64,000 nucleotides of DNA from Kiritimatiellia bacterium (lineage in GTDB: Bacteria; Verrucomicrobiota; Kiritimatiellia; RFP12; DVOR01). How positions within the stretch are numbered: position 1 is the stretch's first letter; every line of letters starts with the position of its first letter. The translations under genes and the position numbers were made by a program. Below the pieces are notes generated by a model. The model saw only the letters and a program-made list of their open reading frames with translations. It did no database searches and had not been told where the DNA came from. The stretch is from positions 1 to 64,000 of the forward strand of contig JAFYWN010000032.1 of NCBI GenBank assembly GCA_017558005.1, written 5' to 3'. This document shows positions 47,015 to 55,356 of the stretch, piece after piece.

Positions 47015-47043
47015 TTGCATCTTTCCCTTTTTTATCCTATAAT
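47015..47043 (+). promoter_or_regulatory. Promoter of the hydrogenase operon
   Basis: TTGCAT, a 17-base spacer and TATAAT, with the -10 ending 50 bases before the ferredoxin start. Confidence 0.7.
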
Positions 47044-47093
47044 GATAATGTCAAGTTTTGTTTCTATTCAACCGTATTTGCAGGAGAGAGCAA

Positions 47094-47354
47094 ATGGCAG
47101 CAACAGTTACCGTCGAGATCTGCATGGGTACGACGTGTTATGTAATGGGCGGTGCACAACTTGCAGGCATCGCAGAACGTCTTCCCGAAGAATGGAAAGA
47201 CCGTGTTACCGTGAAGGGAATGCGTTGCGTAGGCGCTTGCCAACAGGCTGGTGTCTATGGTCGCGCCCCCTTTGTTCGCGTGAATGACGAGCTCATTGCC
47301 GAAGCAGACGAAGGCAAAGTGCTCAACGCGATTCGTACGATTCTTGAAGCTTAA
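47094..47354 (+). CDS. Thioredoxin-like [2Fe-2S] ferredoxin
   Basis: This 86-aa protein resembles the C-terminal half of NuoE and of hydrogenase HndA-type subunits, with the four-Cys pattern C-x4-C (CMGTTCY) and C-x3-C (CVGACQQ) that binds one [2Fe-2S] cluster. It probably passes electrons to the hydrogenase encoded 15 bases downstream. AGGAGAG precedes the start at 47094. Confidence 0.82.
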   Translation: MAATVTVEICMGTTCYVMGGAQLAGIAERLPEEWKDRVTVKGMRCVGACQQAGVYGRAPFVRVNDELIAEADEGKVLNAIRTILEA

Positions 47355-47369
47355 CCTAAGGAGATAGCC

Positions 47370-48815
47370 ATGTCTATTCCGATGATCAGTGAAGCCGACC
47401 GTTTACGTCGCGAAGTTTTGGCTTACGTTATCAAGGCCGTCAAAGAAGGTAAGCACGAAGAGATTGATCGTATCCCGCTGAAGATGCGTCCGAAGGGTGC
47501 ACCCTCGTCGCGTTGCTGTATCTACAAGGACCGCGCTGCGCTGCGTTATCGTTGCATGTCGGCGCTTGGCTTCCGCGTGGAGGATGAAACGGACGAACTG
47601 AAGACGTTGGCCTCCTATGCCGATGACACGAAGACCACGTCCCCCGCTTGCGACCCCTTCCTCACCATCTTCCCGGATGCTTGCTCGGCTTGCATGGAAT
47701 CGCAGATTATGGTGACCAATATGTGCCGTGGTTGCTTGGCGCGTCCTTGCACCAACATCTGCCCGCGCAAGGCTATCCAGGTGCGCAATGGTCGTGCACG
47801 TATTTCTCACGAACTCTGCATTAACTGCGGCAAGTGCGCTGAAGTGTGCCGTTATCACGCCATCATCCAGGTGCCGCTCGCTTGCGCTGATGCTTGTCCT
47901 GTTGGCGCAATCGGTAAGACCGATGATGGTCGCGTGACGGTAGATGACGAAAAGTGCATCCGTTGTGGACGTTGCATCAAGGCTTGCCCCTTCGCAGCAA
48001 TCATGCAGAGCAACCAGGTGGCTCACGTCGTGCGTGACATCAAGGAAGGCAAGAAGGTCATCGCTTTGGTCGCCCCCGCCATCAATGGTTTCTTCCCTGT
48101 TGAACCCGGCAAGCTCTACGCCGCACTGAAGCAAATCGGCTTCTCTGAAGTCCATGAAGTCGCACTCGGCGGTGATGACACCGCAATCGCCGAAGCCGCC
48201 GAATGGGCAGAACGCAAGGCTGAAGGTGCACCCTTCATGACCACCAGCTGCTGCCCTGCATGGATGGAATGCGTGGAACGTCACATTCCGGAAATCAAGC
48301 CTTATGTGTCGCACACGCCTTCGCCGATGATCTTCTCCGATCGCCGCGCAAAGGCAATGTATCCCGACGCCGTCACCGTCTTCATCGGACCGTGCATGGC
48401 GAAGCGTACCGAAGCACATAAGAAGGGCTCGCCCGACTATGTGATTACGGCAGAAGAAGTGGGTGCATGGTTGATGGCTGAAAACGTGCAGCTGGATGAC
48501 CTCGAAGCTGTTCAGCCCGAACTCGGCGGTACGCACTACGGCGCAGAATTCGCCATCAGTGGTGGCGTGGCCAACGCTGTGGCGCACTACTTGCCTGAAG
48601 GCGCTCCGAAACCCACCGTCTTCAAGATTAATGGTCTCAACAAGAAGAACATCGCCTTGTTGAAGGTCTTTGCGAAGACGAAGAAGGCGCCGGCAGATAT
48701 CATTGAAATCATGGTCTGCCCCGGCGGCTGCGTTGCAGGTCCTTGCGCAATCGCCACGCCTGAAGACGCCACGAAGGCAATTCAGTCTCGCCGCCCAGAA
48801 GATTTTGAAGCATAA
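47370..48815 (+). CDS. [FeFe] hydrogenase, group B-like
   Basis: This 481-aa protein has Cys-rich N-terminal segments, two ferredoxin [4Fe-4S] domains (CINCGKCAEVC, CIRCGRCIKAC) and the H-cluster domain with L1 TSCCPAW, L2 FIGPCMAKRTEA and L3 IMVCPGGCVAGPC. The L1 and L3 variants match group B enzymes better than standard group A. It would reduce protons or oxidise H2 in fermentation. HydE/F/G maturases are not in the window, so they lie elsewhere. A terminator follows. Confidence 0.92.
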   Translation: MSIPMISEADRLRREVLAYVIKAVKEGKHEEIDRIPLKMRPKGAPSSRCCIYKDRAALRYRCMSALGFRVEDETDELKTLASYADDTKTTSPACDPFLTIFPDACSACMESQIMVTNMCRGCLARPCTNICPRKAIQVRNGRARISHELCINCGKCAEVCRYHAIIQVPLACADACPVGAIGKTDDGRVTVDDEKCIRCGRCIKACPFAAIMQSNQVAHVVRDIKEGKKVIALVAPAINGFFPVEPGKLYAALKQIGFSEVHEVALGGDDTAIAEAAEWAERKAEGAPFMTTSCCPAWMECVERHIPEIKPYVSHTPSPMIFSDRRAKAMYPDAVTVFIGPCMAKRTEAHKKGSPDYVITAEEVGAWLMAENVQLDDLEAVQPELGGTHYGAEFAISGGVANAVAHYLPEGAPKPTVFKINGLNKKNIALLKVFAKTKKAPADIIEIMVCPGGCVAGPCAIATPEDATKAIQSRRPEDFEA

Positions 48816-48837
48816 GGCTTCATCGTCTTCTAATATC

Positions 48838-48891
48838 AAAAGCCCCTAAAGCGTTTTTGCAAATTCATTTGCATCACTTTAGGAGCTTTTT
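48838..48891 (+). terminator. Terminator of the hydrogenase operon
   Basis: AAAGCCCCTAAAG pairs with CTTTAGGAGCTTTT across a loop that itself holds TTTGCAAAT/ATTTGCA, and T residues follow. Confidence 0.78.
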
Positions 48892-48951
48892 ATCTCCTCA
48901 AATCGCCTTTCGCGTCCTTCAAATTCTCATACAGGCGCCACACCGCTCACC

Positions 48952-49413
48952 ATGTCACGCGGACTCCATCTATTCTGTTTTGTACTGACTGCTATGGCAA
49001 TCCACTGCGGATTGCAGTTAATGCCCGATGCATGGATGATGCCGCTCTTTTGTCGTCCGCCTGCGACTTGTGCCGCGTTTTGGTTTGGTGTGCCATTAGA
49101 CCCCACGTCGCTCACCTACGTCGTCAATACGATTTCCTTTGAAATGGCACGAAGTTGCTCAGGTGAGGGCTTTTTCTCAATCGCCTTTTCGCTTCTTCTT
49201 TGGCGCAAACCGAAATGGTGTTGGGCCGCGTTTCCCCTCACCCTCGTCTTAAATTCCCTCCGAGCCATCCTCACTACCACCTTAACACTCTCCCTACACG
49301 GTAGCCGCTTTGAAAGCCTCGCCCACCTAACCGCTGGTGCGGCAATCTTTATCTGCACCCTTTATCTACTTTGGTTTTTAACAGGAACTTCCCGCCATGA
49401 CACCCACGACTAA
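48952..49413 (+). CDS. Exosortase K-like protein (XrtK)
   Basis: This 153-aa protein has four or five membrane helices and the exosortase/archaeosortase triad in order: Cys69 in ARSCSGEG, Arg104 in NSLRA and His125 in HLTAG. It is very short, which fits the exosortase K class that has one dedicated target next to it. The target gene overlaps its end by 17 bases. Confidence 0.78.
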   Translation: MSRGLHLFCFVLTAMAIHCGLQLMPDAWMMPLFCRPPATCAAFWFGVPLDPTSLTYVVNTISFEMARSCSGEGFFSIAFSLLLWRKPKWCWAAFPLTLVLNSLRAILTTTLTLSLHGSRFESLAHLTAGAAIFICTLYLLWFLTGTSRHDTHD

Positions 49414-51829
49414 CCCTCCTCGCCCCCTTTTACAACGCCCCCTTCTCCTCATCCTTGTCCGCGTGCTCCTGCCACTCTTGGCCTTGGCGGCCATCGCCCT
49501 CATGCTCTGGCTCCACCCCCAAGGCGAAACGCCCGCAGGCACGTCACTCAAGTTGGCGCATGATTATGACGGCGTCTATGCAGCAATTCCTTGTGTCCTT
49601 GTCATTATTGCATCAGGGCTCTTCAGTTGTTTTACCCGACGTTACGAACGCATCTCTACGTTTATCGCTTGGGCTGGCTCACTCGCGGCCTCCATCGCGC
49701 TCTTCTACTTCTCAGAGATAGCCGATAATCTTATGGCGAGTGACTTGCTCTGGGATGTTCCTTTTATCTGTAACGCAACCCTCTGCTTTGGATTACTCAC
49801 GCCCCTCATTCTGACACTTTGGCAGGCAGTTGCCCGACCGATCAAGCCCAATCTTTCCCCAATCTTGGATGCCATTGCCTCGCTCCTTTGTATGTTCGCC
49901 GTCTTCTTCGGCGGTCCCATTTGCGCCTACCTCTTATTTGCAATCGGTGTCCAAAACGATGCCGTTTGGATTACAGGTTGTGTCTCCTACCTCATGATTC
50001 TCCTCGCTGGTGTTTTGCACTTGTTTTGGATTATTGGCTCATTTCACCTCAAACATCTCACCGCGCATGCCAACTACCGCAGAGGATGGACCTTCATTGC
50101 CGCCCTTCTCCTCCCCCTGCTCGGTCTCCTGCTCAACCGAGCAGTCCCCTTCCCTGGCGACTTCCAGTCTCCTTGGAGTTATATCCTCACCACGCTAACT
50201 GCCCTTGTGCTCCTCTTGCCCGATAGCAAAGGCCTCTTCGGCAAACTCATCGCAGCGACACGTTGGGCCACCTTCCCCTTCACGCTCTATTTCTTCATCG
50301 TCTTTTTGCCCTTCATGCCATTGGCTATCCCGGGCATGCTCGCCTTTGGGCTTGGCATTCTCCTCCTTGCCCCAACGGCACTTTTGAGCATCCATCTCCC
50401 CGCATTACGCCATGCCAATGCTTGCTTCACCACCCATTGGGCACGGATAACCATGGCGATTGGGTGCAGTCTCATCCTTCCGCTCCTCTTTCTTGCCTCC
50501 ATTGAACGCGACCGCGCAAATGTCCGCCCCCTCATTACCGCCATCGCAGAACCCGACACCACCGCTCCCGCCGACACACTTCCGATGGAAGAGGCGGCCG
50601 CCAAACGCGTTGCCGAGGCGCTTCTTGACCGAAATTACAACCAAGGTTTCCCCCTCCTTCGCCTCTGGGCTGACTATCGTCTCTTTGATGGCATGGCGCC
50701 TCGCGCCGACATCTTAGAATCCTTAATGCGTCGCTTCAATCTTGAAAAGGAGGATAACCTCTTTATCCGTGGCCGAAAAACACAATCGCCATGGCGACAA
50801 ATCCGCGCCAAGACCGCTACCGTTGAAACCGACTTGCGCGGCGTGGGCACGACCCAACTCACGGTTGCCATCACCATCCCTCAACTTAAATCCGCAGAAG
50901 AATTCCGCGCCCCCATCAAATTAGATGACGGCGTGTGGATTACTGGCTTACGTCTCAAAATGCCAAATGAGGGTCCATGGCGTGATGGGCTTCTCTGTGA
51001 TCGCCGTGCCGCGACGTGGATTTACGAACGCCTCACCGAGAAAAATATTGACCCCGCTCTTCTCACCCTCGACTCCCTTACACAGGGCACCCTGCGCGTC
51101 TCACCCGTAAACGAAGTTCGCCACGTGGAGATTGACCTCTTAATGCCCTCCCCGACCTGGAGCTCCACGCCGATTACCATCGGAGAGGTCGCCGTTACCG
51201 TGCCGGGTGTCCCAACGCCAGAGGTCAAGGACTCACGCCCCACCGCCACTGTCTGTTTCATCGGACCCAAGGCTGAAGCGCCCTTACCCGCCGCCACGCT
51301 CTATGTCACAGCGGCGCCACTAATTACGGTCACCGAATCTGCCCCCGAAACACTCCCCACAGAGGGCAGGGTTGATGTGCCGCGCGCGCTTCGTTTCGCC
51401 CAAGGTGCCGCCTATGCACGCAATCTCCGCCTCACCGAAGCACACTTCGTGGGAGAGGGATGGGAAACAGCCACCTTCACCCCAGAACCACCTCGACGCG
51501 CCCTCCCCACCCTGCCACCCGATAGCCCTTGGCAACAAGGTGCACAGGCCGCCCAACTCTCCGAGTTGCGCTTACACGCCCCCCACCCAGAATATCTCGC
51601 ACCCTTGCGAGATGCGATGAAAGCCTCCAAAGCACTCATGCCGCGCTTTGCCTACATCGTGGTGGAGACCGAAGCACAAGAGCGCGCCCTTCGCACCTTA
51701 GATGCGATTGCCAACCAAGCCGACGCGGCCATGGACTTTGACACCCCCGTCAAACAATCCGCGCCAGCCTTCCTCCTGCTCTTACTTCCCCTCCTCCCCC
51801 TCATGCTTCGCAAAGGCACTAAATCGTAA
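49397..51829 (+). CDS. MSEP-CTERM-like membrane protein with VIT domain
   Basis: This 810-aa protein has about nine N-terminal membrane helices (residues ~10-370), then a VIT-like domain (WIYERLTEKNIDPALLTLDSL and LRVSPVNEVRHVEI), and ends with a sorting-like tail: a short motif with SAP, a Leu-rich helix and basic RKGTKS. This matches the partner of exosortase K. The short motif differs from the MSEP type, so cleavage is inferred. It overlaps the exosortase gene. Confidence 0.75.
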   Translation: MTPTTNPPRPLLQRPLLLILVRVLLPLLALAAIALMLWLHPQGETPAGTSLKLAHDYDGVYAAIPCVLVIIASGLFSCFTRRYERISTFIAWAGSLAASIALFYFSEIADNLMASDLLWDVPFICNATLCFGLLTPLILTLWQAVARPIKPNLSPILDAIASLLCMFAVFFGGPICAYLLFAIGVQNDAVWITGCVSYLMILLAGVLHLFWIIGSFHLKHLTAHANYRRGWTFIAALLLPLLGLLLNRAVPFPGDFQSPWSYILTTLTALVLLLPDSKGLFGKLIAATRWATFPFTLYFFIVFLPFMPLAIPGMLAFGLGILLLAPTALLSIHLPALRHANACFTTHWARITMAIGCSLILPLLFLASIERDRANVRPLITAIAEPDTTAPADTLPMEEAAAKRVAEALLDRNYNQGFPLLRLWADYRLFDGMAPRADILESLMRRFNLEKEDNLFIRGRKTQSPWRQIRAKTATVETDLRGVGTTQLTVAITIPQLKSAEEFRAPIKLDDGVWITGLRLKMPNEGPWRDGLLCDRRAATWIYERLTEKNIDPALLTLDSLTQGTLRVSPVNEVRHVEIDLLMPSPTWSSTPITIGEVAVTVPGVPTPEVKDSRPTATVCFIGPKAEAPLPAATLYVTAAPLITVTESAPETLPTEGRVDVPRALRFAQGAAYARNLRLTEAHFVGEGWETATFTPEPPRRALPTLPPDSPWQQGAQAAQLSELRLHAPHPEYLAPLRDAMKASKALMPRFAYIVVETEAQERALRTLDAIANQADAAMDFDTPVKQSAPAFLLLLLPLLPLMLRKGTKS

Positions 51830-51915
51830 TCGCAAACGAATTTAGTGTCACGCTGAACGAATTTGATAGGCGTAGCGTAAAAACCTTGTTGCGCTTTTCT
51901 CCAAAGGAAGTTCCA

Positions 51916-53394
51916 ATGAAACTGCTTGGCAAGATCGTACTCACCATCCTACTTTCACTCATAGGACTCATGGCTTTGGCAGCAATTGCGTTCACCACAT
52001 TTCTTTACATCGGAGGATGTGGTGATGCCAATACGCCCACATTTGAAGATGCCGACCTCTACCTCACCTATGAAGCACTTCTAGATGAAGACAATGCGTT
52101 TGTACACTTCGCCGCCGCAACGAATCATTATGCCGTACTCAGTGATAACCAAACCGATGACCAATTAGATGATTACCGTTTTCTAAAAGGCTATAGCAAA
52201 GCCTTCCCAGAGAAAAACTCCTTTCACCAAAGAGCCCGGAACGAACCCCAATCCGCGGCACGCGCCGATGCAATCCTCGCATCACACAGCCCACTCTTTG
52301 CCCTGCTTTCAGCAGGCATTCAATGCAAGGGCTATCGCACAATTCCCGCCATGGAGGCAATGCCTAAACGTTTCGAACCTCTAGCCACCGCCCAATTTGT
52401 TGATTATGGTGCACTCTTATGCCTCAAAGCGCAACGCGAATTGGAGCGCGGCGATTTGGAATCCGCTACCCAAACCATTGAACTCCTCCATGCCTTTGGC
52501 AAGAAGATGCTCACCCATACCGATGGTCTGCTCACCTCTCTCGTGGGCAAAACACTCAAACAGATGGCCTATCAGAAGATGATTGACGCCGCAGGCATGG
52601 GACTTCTAACCGATGAGATAACGACACGTTTTAGTGCCTGTGTGAATGCCGATCTGCAAACCCTTCAAGCAGAGCATGAACGCACCCTCCGAGCAGAATA
52701 CACCGTTGTCACGGTGCGAATGGAGCAGTTTACAGTTGAACAAATCATCGCGGCAATGGATGCCCTGCAGAATGCCCTGCAGCAGGTCTTTCCAGACGAG
52801 AAGCCCACATTTACTGAACAATGCACAGCCTTCCTCAACCGCACCATCCTGCGTTGGCCGGGCTATCTACGCTTCTCGCTTCACCCTTGCACCACACGCG
52901 TCCTGCTTGCAGACATTGCACGAAAGGCCCTCCAAGGTTGCCCCCAAGAGTCCCTTCACACAACGACGAGTAACTTTACCCCCAATCACCTCGGGACCGA
53001 AACCATCTCAACGTTTGCAGAAACATGTAAGGGCATGGCGAACAGTGCTAAACAGGACGCCTTCTTTTATGCGAAAACGCAGCTCATCTTAGCCACCATA
53101 AAGTGGCAACAACGTAATCATGATGCTTTTCCACCCTCATTAGAGGCCCTTGTTCCAGAATATCTCCCTGCGGTCCCCATTGACCCATTGAGCACCGATG
53201 CGCGTCCACTCGCCTACCATCCTGCCACAGGCACCGTATGGACAGTCGGCGAAGCAGGTGAATTTGACTACCTCGAATACCTCAAAGCCACCCCATTAGA
53301 CCAAACCTCTGGCACCCTCCGCTACCAACTGCAAGACAATGCCTTCCGCCTCGATGGCCGCCCCCACCCACACCCCTCTCTCAAACGCCGATAA
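51916..53394 (+). CDS. Membrane-anchored protein of PVC type, unknown function
   Basis: This 492-aa protein has an N-terminal membrane helix (residues ~5-35) and a long helical extracytoplasmic part. The last ~100 residues (PPSLEALVPEYLPAVPIDPLS, then TGTVWTVGEAGE) resemble C-terminal segments of secretion-pseudopilin-like proteins common in planctomycetes and relatives. The function is unknown. AAAGGAAG precedes the ATG at 51916. Confidence 0.65.
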   Translation: MKLLGKIVLTILLSLIGLMALAAIAFTTFLYIGGCGDANTPTFEDADLYLTYEALLDEDNAFVHFAAATNHYAVLSDNQTDDQLDDYRFLKGYSKAFPEKNSFHQRARNEPQSAARADAILASHSPLFALLSAGIQCKGYRTIPAMEAMPKRFEPLATAQFVDYGALLCLKAQRELERGDLESATQTIELLHAFGKKMLTHTDGLLTSLVGKTLKQMAYQKMIDAAGMGLLTDEITTRFSACVNADLQTLQAEHERTLRAEYTVVTVRMEQFTVEQIIAAMDALQNALQQVFPDEKPTFTEQCTAFLNRTILRWPGYLRFSLHPCTTRVLLADIARKALQGCPQESLHTTTSNFTPNHLGTETISTFAETCKGMANSAKQDAFFYAKTQLILATIKWQQRNHDAFPPSLEALVPEYLPAVPIDPLSTDARPLAYHPATGTVWTVGEAGEFDYLEYLKATPLDQTSGTLRYQLQDNAFRLDGRPHPHPSLKRR

Positions 53395-53480
53395 TAAATT
53401 CCCATCGGCCACTCAACGCTTGCCCCTCGCGCCACACCTTGCCGCGAGCCACGTAAAGCGCATGACCACACCACGACACG

Positions 53481-53642
53481 ATGATTGCCACCCCTGTGGA
53501 CGCAAGCGCGTGTTTCTGCGAAGCCTATAAGCGCCTATGCCGTTGGCTTGGCATTCCCGGTCCTAAAGACTATGATGCATGTGCGAGTTGCACGCCTCCA
53601 TACGCACTGCGACGCTCCTTCTTTTTCTTCTTAAGGGGCTGA
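53481..53642 (+). CDS. Possible 53-aa Cys-rich peptide
   Basis: A short frame encodes a peptide with CFCEAYKRLCRWLGIP and DYDACASCTPPYALRR, ending in a Phe-rich tail. There is no obvious ribosome site and no known family. It may be a remnant of a gene. Nothing else is seen in the 53395-53716 spacer except the ankyrin gene terminator. Confidence 0.25.
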   Translation: MIATPVDASACFCEAYKRLCRWLGIPGPKDYDACASCTPPYALRRSFFFFLRG

Positions 53643-53654
53643 ATATCCCTTAAT

Positions 53655-53694
53655 AAAAAACCTACAGCAGCCGTGGGGATGACTGCTGTAGGTT
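53655..53694 (-). terminator. Terminator of the ankyrin gene
   Basis: On the - strand AACCTACAGCAG pairs with CTGCTGTAGGTT, followed by TTTTTATT. Confidence 0.92.
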
Positions 53695-53716
53695 AATCAC
53701 TGAGCAATGGTTCGGC

Positions 53717-54673
53717 TTACTTGCGCTGCATCAACCATGCCTCTGCCTGCTTTGCTTGATACCGCTTCGCCACCTCAAGTGCTGTCTTCCACTTCGAAGT
53801 AGGCTCGTTTATTTTTGCGCCATGCTTAAGTAGTAGTTCCATCAATGCCACATCATTCATCGCCACCGCTGTATAAAAAGCCGTCAACCCATTCTGCGGC
53901 ACTGCATTTACATCCACACCCTTTTTCAACAACGTCGTGATGAGTTCTATGGCATTCTCCAACTCCATTGCAAGCATCAGCGTGGTAGCCCCCGACTTTG
54001 CCCACTTCACCTTCACGTCCGCGCCCATTGAAACGAGTGCTCTCGCTGTATTCACATTCGCCCGCTCTAACGCAATCTGCAAAGCCGTCTCCCCGGTGGG
54101 GACGCGTGCATTGACATCAGCACCAGCCTTCACCAAATGCTCCACACATCCACCTGCCCCATCCCATGCGGCATGATGCAACGGCATCCAGCCTTGCTCA
54201 TCCTTTGCAGAAGGATCTGCGCCATAACGCAATAACGTCTTCGTGCTAAAGACCTCACGCCCCTGAATAGCATAATGCAACGCCGTTAACTGTTGCTTAC
54301 AACGCACATTTGGATTTGCCCCCGCCTCTAACAATGCCTGAAGAATGACATCATGCCCATAGCTTGCGGCAATCGCCAACATCGTTCGTTCCATCTCATC
54401 CAAACGATTGAGACCACCCTTCGGCACAAGTAATTCACCCCCCTGCGCCGTTTCCGTTAAGCCACCCACACCATAACGTTGATACGCACGCGCCACGCCA
54501 CGTTGTTTGGCATCAGACGTTACCACCGCTGTGCCATCCTCCAAAACAAATGTCACATCCCCGGCCCAAATAAACGGCTTATCCGTGTACCTAATCGATA
54601 CAGACGGAGCCGCCTGCACCGCAAATCCCAACCCCAAGCCTACAATCAAAGTAAACATCATCCGTTTCATCAT
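53717..54673 (-). CDS. Secreted ankyrin-repeat protein
   Basis: This 318-aa protein has a signal peptide (MMFTLIVGLGLGFAVQAA) and about six ankyrin repeats between residues ~85 and 315, for example QLTALHYAIQGREVFSTKTL, GWMPLHHAAWDGAG, GETALQIALERANV and GLTAFYTAVAMND. Such proteins bind other proteins, here outside the inner membrane. GGAGG is only 3 bases from the first ATG, so translation may begin at the second (54670). Confidence 0.85.
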   Translation of the reverse strand: MMKRMMFTLIVGLGLGFAVQAAPSVSIRYTDKPFIWAGDVTFVLEDGTAVVTSDAKQRGVARAYQRYGVGGLTETAQGGELLVPKGGLNRLDEMERTMLAIAASYGHDVILQALLEAGANPNVRCKQQLTALHYAIQGREVFSTKTLLRYGADPSAKDEQGWMPLHHAAWDGAGGCVEHLVKAGADVNARVPTGETALQIALERANVNTARALVSMGADVKVKWAKSGATTLMLAMELENAIELITTLLKKGVDVNAVPQNGLTAFYTAVAMNDVALMELLLKHGAKINEPTSKWKTALEVAKRYQAKQAEAWLMQRK

Positions 54674-54693
54674 AAACCTCCGTTCAAAAACAA

Positions 54694-54990
54694 TTAATCA
54701 CGCTGCCCGCCCAGGGCTTTTAGGAAACAACGTACAGATAAACCGTACATCCCAAGTAAAACGAGGACACCGCAGCCCCCCGTAAGATCATTAACGAGAT
54801 TATACAACTCAATATGATCACACTCACAGTCGTAAGGATCATCATATGGCGGGACCAATCTGGCCACCACGTCGTCAACGCATCACTTGTAGTCAGCAGT
54901 TGTAGGCAGCAGTACTAGCAGTGCTAATAAGGCAAAAAACACCGCTAACCCCAACAACAAAATCCTAACGAAAATCTTCAAGAACAACAT
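54694..54990 (-). CDS. Small Cys-containing membrane protein with in-frame UGA
   Basis: From 54990, after AAGGAAGGAG, a frame encodes a hydrophobic helix and reaches TGA at 54883-54885 (35 residues). The same frame then continues open for 62 codons to TAA at 54694. That second part is protein-like: DDVVARLVPPYDDPYDCECD, IELYNLVNDLTGGCGVLVLL and a basic end. Either the gene was broken by a nonsense change, or the UGA is read through, or two peptides are made. No ATG starts the second part at a useful place; GTG at 54870 is possible. Confidence 0.5.
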
Positions 54991-55006
54991 CTCAAATTCT
55001 CCTTCC

Positions 55007-55213
55007 TTATGGTAAATTCACCCACGGCTTATAGTGATTTTGAACGCAACGACACTTCAAAAACGCATGCGACGGCGCTGGATAGAATGGACACCGTTGC
55101 GCACTTCCTTCGCAACGCAATCGCCGCCCGTATTCTACCAAAACGCGCTCACCACTCCAATGTTGACACGTGCCACAACACTGCGCCGGCAATGTGATAT
55201 ACCGATCCGACAT
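55007..55213 (-). CDS. Small Cys-rich zinc-finger-like protein
   Basis: This 68-aa protein has CCGTCQHWSGE near its start, followed by single Cys and CRCVQNHY, a pattern expected for a zinc-binding fold. It is unknown. The start at 55213 follows AAAGGAATTGG; a longer frame from 55255 lacks a ribosome site. It belongs to the small-gene cassette. Confidence 0.65.
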   Translation of the reverse strand: MSDRYITLPAQCCGTCQHWSGERVLVEYGRRLRCEGSAQRCPFYPAPSHAFLKCRCVQNHYKPWVNLP

Positions 55214-55229
55214 AATCCAATTCCTTTCG

Positions 55230-55340
55230 TTAAAAATAATTCGCTTCCACATCATTAACGTAACAAGCGCATTTCAATCCCATCGCTGCGATACAAAGGC
55301 TCAGCCACTTCAGCCCTGTTCTCAATTTATCACTCGACAT
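55230..55340 (-). CDS. Possible 36-aa peptide
   Basis: A short frame starts at 55340, 16 bases after the DUF3825 gene stop, with GAAAGGA upstream. It encodes MSSDKLRTGLKWLSLCIAA followed by a Cys-containing tail, perhaps a short membrane helix. It ends 16 bases before the next gene start, which fits a compact operon, but no homology supports it. Confidence 0.4.
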   Translation of the reverse strand: MSSDKLRTGLKWLSLCIAAMGLKCACYVNDVEANYF

Positions 55341-55356
55341 TATGCTGCCTATCCTT

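Larger units (their letters stand above)
46754..47093. other. Divergent promoter region of yebC and the hydrogenase operon
   Basis: It contains opposing promoters at 46846-46875 (-) and 47015-47043 (+). Nothing else is seen. Confidence 0.45.

Noticed and set aside
45974-47287. 437-codon open frame on the + strand
   Set aside because: It runs antisense to yebC and through the divergent promoter region into the ferredoxin gene in another frame. No similarity is seen.
47403-48839. 478-codon open frame on the - strand
   Set aside because: Opposite the hydrogenase gene. The product has no recognisable motif, while the + strand frame has complete H-cluster motifs.
54883-54885. Selenocysteine codon in the small membrane protein
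   Set aside because: Not accepted as an annotation, because the downstream hairpin is weak and no selenocysteine genes are in the window. It is kept as an open observation instead.
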